Shown piece by piece: positions 6,270 to 8,030 of a stretch of 8,030 bases of DNA. The DNA comes from Blautia sp. (GTDB lineage: Bacteria; Bacillota; Clostridia; Lachnospirales; Lachnospiraceae). Where the stretch lies: assembly GCA_017515945.1 (NCBI GenBank), contig JAFWDX010000249.1:1-8030 (forward strand). The letters are read 5' to 3'. The position numbers and the translations under genes were made by a program. Below the pieces are notes generated by a model. The model made no database searches and had not been told where the DNA came from. It saw only the letters and a list, made by a program, of their open reading frames with translations. How positions within the stretch are numbered: position 1 is the stretch's first letter; each line of letters begins with the position of its first letter.

Positions 6270-6525
6270 TTCGGGCATAGATTCCTTCACAGTTACACCA
6301 GAGCGTCTTAATATGTAGAATTCCACACATTATTCATAAGCTCTGTATATACCGCGGCAACAAATTTCATTTTCCTTTTAACTGTTCCCGCGAGTATAAA
6401 ACTGCTATCTTCTGTTATAACATTATTTAAAGCTTTTTTCAATTAAACTTGTATGATTTATTGTAACTGTTCCGGGATCTCACCCCCCTGGTATAACAAA
6501 TATTTACGAAAAGGAGGACGCTGGA
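6257..6525. other. AT-rich non-coding gap with repeated ACTGTTC motifs
   Basis: This 269-base gap holds no convincing gene on either strand and is clearly richer in A+T than its flanks. TAACTGTTCC occurs exactly twice (6379-6388 and 6464-6473), each followed by a C/G-rich triplet. A related TTACTGTTCGGG starts at 6265, and an inverted CAGTTAC lies at 6290-6296. The second exact copy sits where a -35 element would be expected for the promoter at 6489-6497. The motif may be a regulator site for the downstream glycan gene; this is inference from repetition only. Confidence 0.5.
6489..6497 (+). promoter_or_regulatory. Candidate extended -10 promoter of the sugar transferase gene
   Basis: TGG followed by TATAAC gives an extended -10 of the same form as the apbE promoter. 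Transcription would start near 6504, about 22 bases before the GTG start. No good -35 is present; the repeated TAACTGTTCC motif at 6464-6473 occupies the region just upstream, which could suit an activator-dependent promoter. TATGAT at 6452-6457 is an alternative -10. Confidence 0.4.
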
Positions 6526-7869
6526 GTGAGTAAAAGCGCGCATAAGGCTCTTGTACGGAAAATCTATTCACTTTTGAGCATCGCCCTGGCTTTTCTTTCT
6601 GCGGTGCTGTTGTGGTATTATAATGTAGGTGTGCACTGGAGGAATGGTTTTTTCGGCTGGCGGACCCTTTTCGTGGTGGGTATCGCCTACTCCTTTACTT
6701 ACTGGTTTTTTGCCCGTATGTACAACGCCCACAAGATTGGTCTGTACCGTCTGACGGAGCTGGCTTTTTCACAGATGCTTGCCTATGGCATCACAGATTT
6801 TATCTTTTTTGTGGCTTCCTTTTTCTGGTTCCACAATTTCAGAAAGATCAGGCCGTCCTATTACATCCTTGCCTTCTTTCTGCAACTGTTTGCCATCAGT
6901 CTGATCATCTTTATCTGCAACCGTCTGTTTGCCCACTACGACGAGCCGCGGCGAATCATCATCATATACGGAAATCCGGGATATACGCAGCTCCTGAAAA
7001 AGATCAAAGCGGTAAAATACCGGTACCGGGTCATGGGCTGCTATCCGGAAGACACACCCTGGGAAGAGCTGTGTGAGGCCATCCGGGAATGCGCGGATGT
7101 TTATCTGTACGACCTCTCAAAGGAGCTCCGCAGCAGGCTGATCCGCTATTGCGATTCCATCGGGCACGACCTGCATATGTCTCTGAGCATCGACGACATA
7201 CATCAGATGGAGCTGGAGCTCTCCCACTCCCTCGACAGTCCCTTTGTCCGCACAAAGAAGGCGCCTGTCATCTGGTATTATCCGCTGGTCAAACGATTGA
7301 TGGATGTCGTTTTTTCCGCGGCGGCCCTGGTCATTCTCTCACCTGTAATGCTGCTGGTCGCTCTGTGTATCAAAATCTGTGACCGCGGACCGGTCTTTTA
7401 TGGACAGACCCGTCTCACTAAAGGCGGGAAGGAATTCACGATCTATAAATTCCGGAGCATGGTCGTGGACGCAGAAAAAGACGGCGCCCGGCTGGCTTCA
7501 AAGGAGGATGACCGGATCACGCCGGTCGGCAGGGTGATCCGCATGCTCCGTCTGGATGAACTGCCGCAGCTGATCAATATCCTGCGAGGTGATATGACCA
7601 TTGTCGGCCCACGCCCGGAGAGACCTGAGATCGCGGCCGTCTATCAGCAGGAAGTGCCTGAGTTTGCGGAACGGCTGAAGGTCAAAGCCGGCCTGACCGG
7701 GTATGCGCAGGTTTACGGAAAGTACAATACCAGCCCTCTGGACAAGCTCAAGATGGACCTGCTGTATATCGCGAATCAGTCTCTGACCTTTGACCTGCAG
7801 ATCATTTTTTACACCATAAAGATCCTGTTTATACCGGACAGCACGGAGGGAGTGGACGATCAGAATTAA
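6526..7869 (+). CDS. Polyprenyl-phosphate sugar phosphotransferase (initiating glycosyltransferase)
   Basis: This membrane enzyme family moves a sugar 1-phosphate from a nucleotide sugar to undecaprenyl phosphate, the first step of exopolysaccharide, capsule or glycoprotein glycan synthesis. The 447-residue protein has the long architecture. About four N-terminal membrane segments (roughly 13-33, 47-63, 85-103 and 112-131) precede a Rossmann-like cytoplasmic region (142-230, RRIIIIYGNPG). The catalytic bacterial sugar transferase domain covers about 255-435. It opens with KRLMDVVFS and a membrane or re-entrant helix containing Ser272-Pro273. Next come YKFRSM (307-312), the catalytic pair Asp344-Glu345 in LRLDELPQLIN, GPRPERPE (361-368) and GLTGYAQVYG (389-398). 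The sugar cannot be read from sequence; WbaP-like galactose transferases share this layout. The GTG start is set by AAGGAGGA at 6511-6518, seven bases upstream. No other glycan gene is visible. Confidence 0.93.
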   Translation: MSKSAHKALVRKIYSLLSIALAFLSAVLLWYYNVGVHWRNGFFGWRTLFVVGIAYSFTYWFFARMYNAHKIGLYRLTELAFSQMLAYGITDFIFFVASFFWFHNFRKIRPSYYILAFFLQLFAISLIIFICNRLFAHYDEPRRIIIIYGNPGYTQLLKKIKAVKYRYRVMGCYPEDTPWEELCEAIRECADVYLYDLSKELRSRLIRYCDSIGHDLHMSLSIDDIHQMELELSHSLDSPFVRTKKAPVIWYYPLVKRLMDVVFSAAALVILSPVMLLVALCIKICDRGPVFYGQTRLTKGGKEFTIYKFRSMVVDAEKDGARLASKEDDRITPVGRVIRMLRLDELPQLINILRGDMTIVGPRPERPEIAAVYQQEVPEFAERLKVKAGLTGYAQVYGKYNTSPLDKLKMDLLYIANQSLTFDLQIIFYTIKILFIPDSTEGVDDQN

Positions 7870-7902
7870 CTGACGCGTGGAGCGGACTGGCAGAAACTAA
7901 AA

Positions 7903-7947
7903 AGGGGACTGGCACGCAGAGATTTATTCTCTGCGTGGCAGTCCCCT
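7903..7947. repeat. Imperfect 20-bp inverted repeat after the sugar transferase gene
   Basis: The left arm 7903-7922 and right arm 7928-7947 are complementary at 19 of 20 positions around the loop TTTAT; the only mismatch is a G opposite G. It begins 33 bases after the stop codon and would form a very stable hairpin in RNA. No T-run follows, so it resembles a REP-type element more than a standard terminator, though it may still protect or end the transcript. A partial extra copy of its arm, GGACTGGCA, lies just before it at 7884-7892. The right arm merges into the tandem array. Confidence 0.8.
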
Positions 7948-8030
7948 GTGTGGCAGTCCCCTGTGTGGCAGTCCCCTGTGTGGCAGTCCCCTGTGTGGCA
8001 GTCCCCTGTGTGGCAGTCCCCTGTGTGGCA
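7936..8030. repeat. 15-bp tandem repeat array, at least 6.3 perfect copies
   Basis: The unit TGGCAGTCCCCTGTG is repeated without a mismatch at 7936, 7951, 7966, 7981, 7996 and 8011, with a partial copy (TGGCA) at 8026 that runs off the window. The first 12 bases of copy 1 form most of the 3' arm of the adjacent inverted repeat, so the array looks like an expansion of that arm. Perfect identity suggests recent slippage or an active process. The unit has no stop codon in any of the six frames, and a 15-base period keeps frame. Confidence 0.95.

Noticed and set aside
7031..7255. Short frames inside the sugar transferase gene (7031-7255 minus, 7089-7382 plus)
   Set aside because: They overlap a well-supported conserved coding region and show no domain or ribosome site.
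7903..7947. Standard rho-independent terminator
   Set aside because: The stem is strong but is followed by GTGTGGCAG rather than a T-run, so I list it as an inverted repeat that may only incidentally stop or protect the transcript.
7936..8030. CRISPR array
   Set aside because: The 15-bp units are contiguous with no spacers between them and no cas gene is present.

Overview
The window looks like a chromosomal segment from an anaerobic Firmicute of the Clostridia, most likely Lachnospiraceae-like. This rests on protein character, the C-D-G-E-A-B gene order of the Rnf complex, strong AGGAGG-type ribosome binding sites and moderately GC-rich coding DNA. No rRNA or tRNA is present to fix the taxon, so this is an inference.

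Positions 46-5069 (minus strand) hold a compact operon for the Rnf complex, the membrane-bound ferredoxin:NAD+ oxidoreductase that couples electron transfer to Na+ or H+ export. In transcription order it is rnfC, a fused rnfD-rnfG, rnfE, rnfA and rnfB. The genes overlap by 4 bases or are separated by 16-18 bases, and each internal gene has its own good Shine-Dalgarno site. The fusion is the main departure from the usual layout: six subunits are encoded by five genes, with the RnfG flavin domain on the C-terminus of RnfD.

Positions 5070-5200 are a short divergent control region. It carries a candidate extended -10 promoter for apbE, a weaker candidate promoter for rnf, three tandem 11-bp repeats in the rnf leader and a small palindrome at the apbE start site. 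Positions 5201-6256 (plus strand) encode a secreted or membrane-anchored ApbE flavin transferase. This is the enzyme family that attaches FMN covalently to RnfD and RnfG, so maturation enzyme and substrate genes sit back to back.

Positions 6257-6525 are an AT-rich non-coding gap with repeated ACTGTTC-type motifs and a probable promoter. Positions 6526-7869 encode a polyprenyl-phosphate sugar phosphotransferase, which starts lipid-linked glycan synthesis and has no obvious link to Rnf.

Positions 7870-8030 contain an imperfect 20-bp inverted repeat followed by six and a third copies of a perfect 15-bp tandem repeat that runs off the window. The core of that repeat (GTCCCCTGTGTGG) also occurs at the far left edge, just beyond rnfB. 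A repeat family of this genome therefore probably brackets the region. I see no wholly unknown multi-gene system here; the fusion and the repeat elements are the parts most worth following up.
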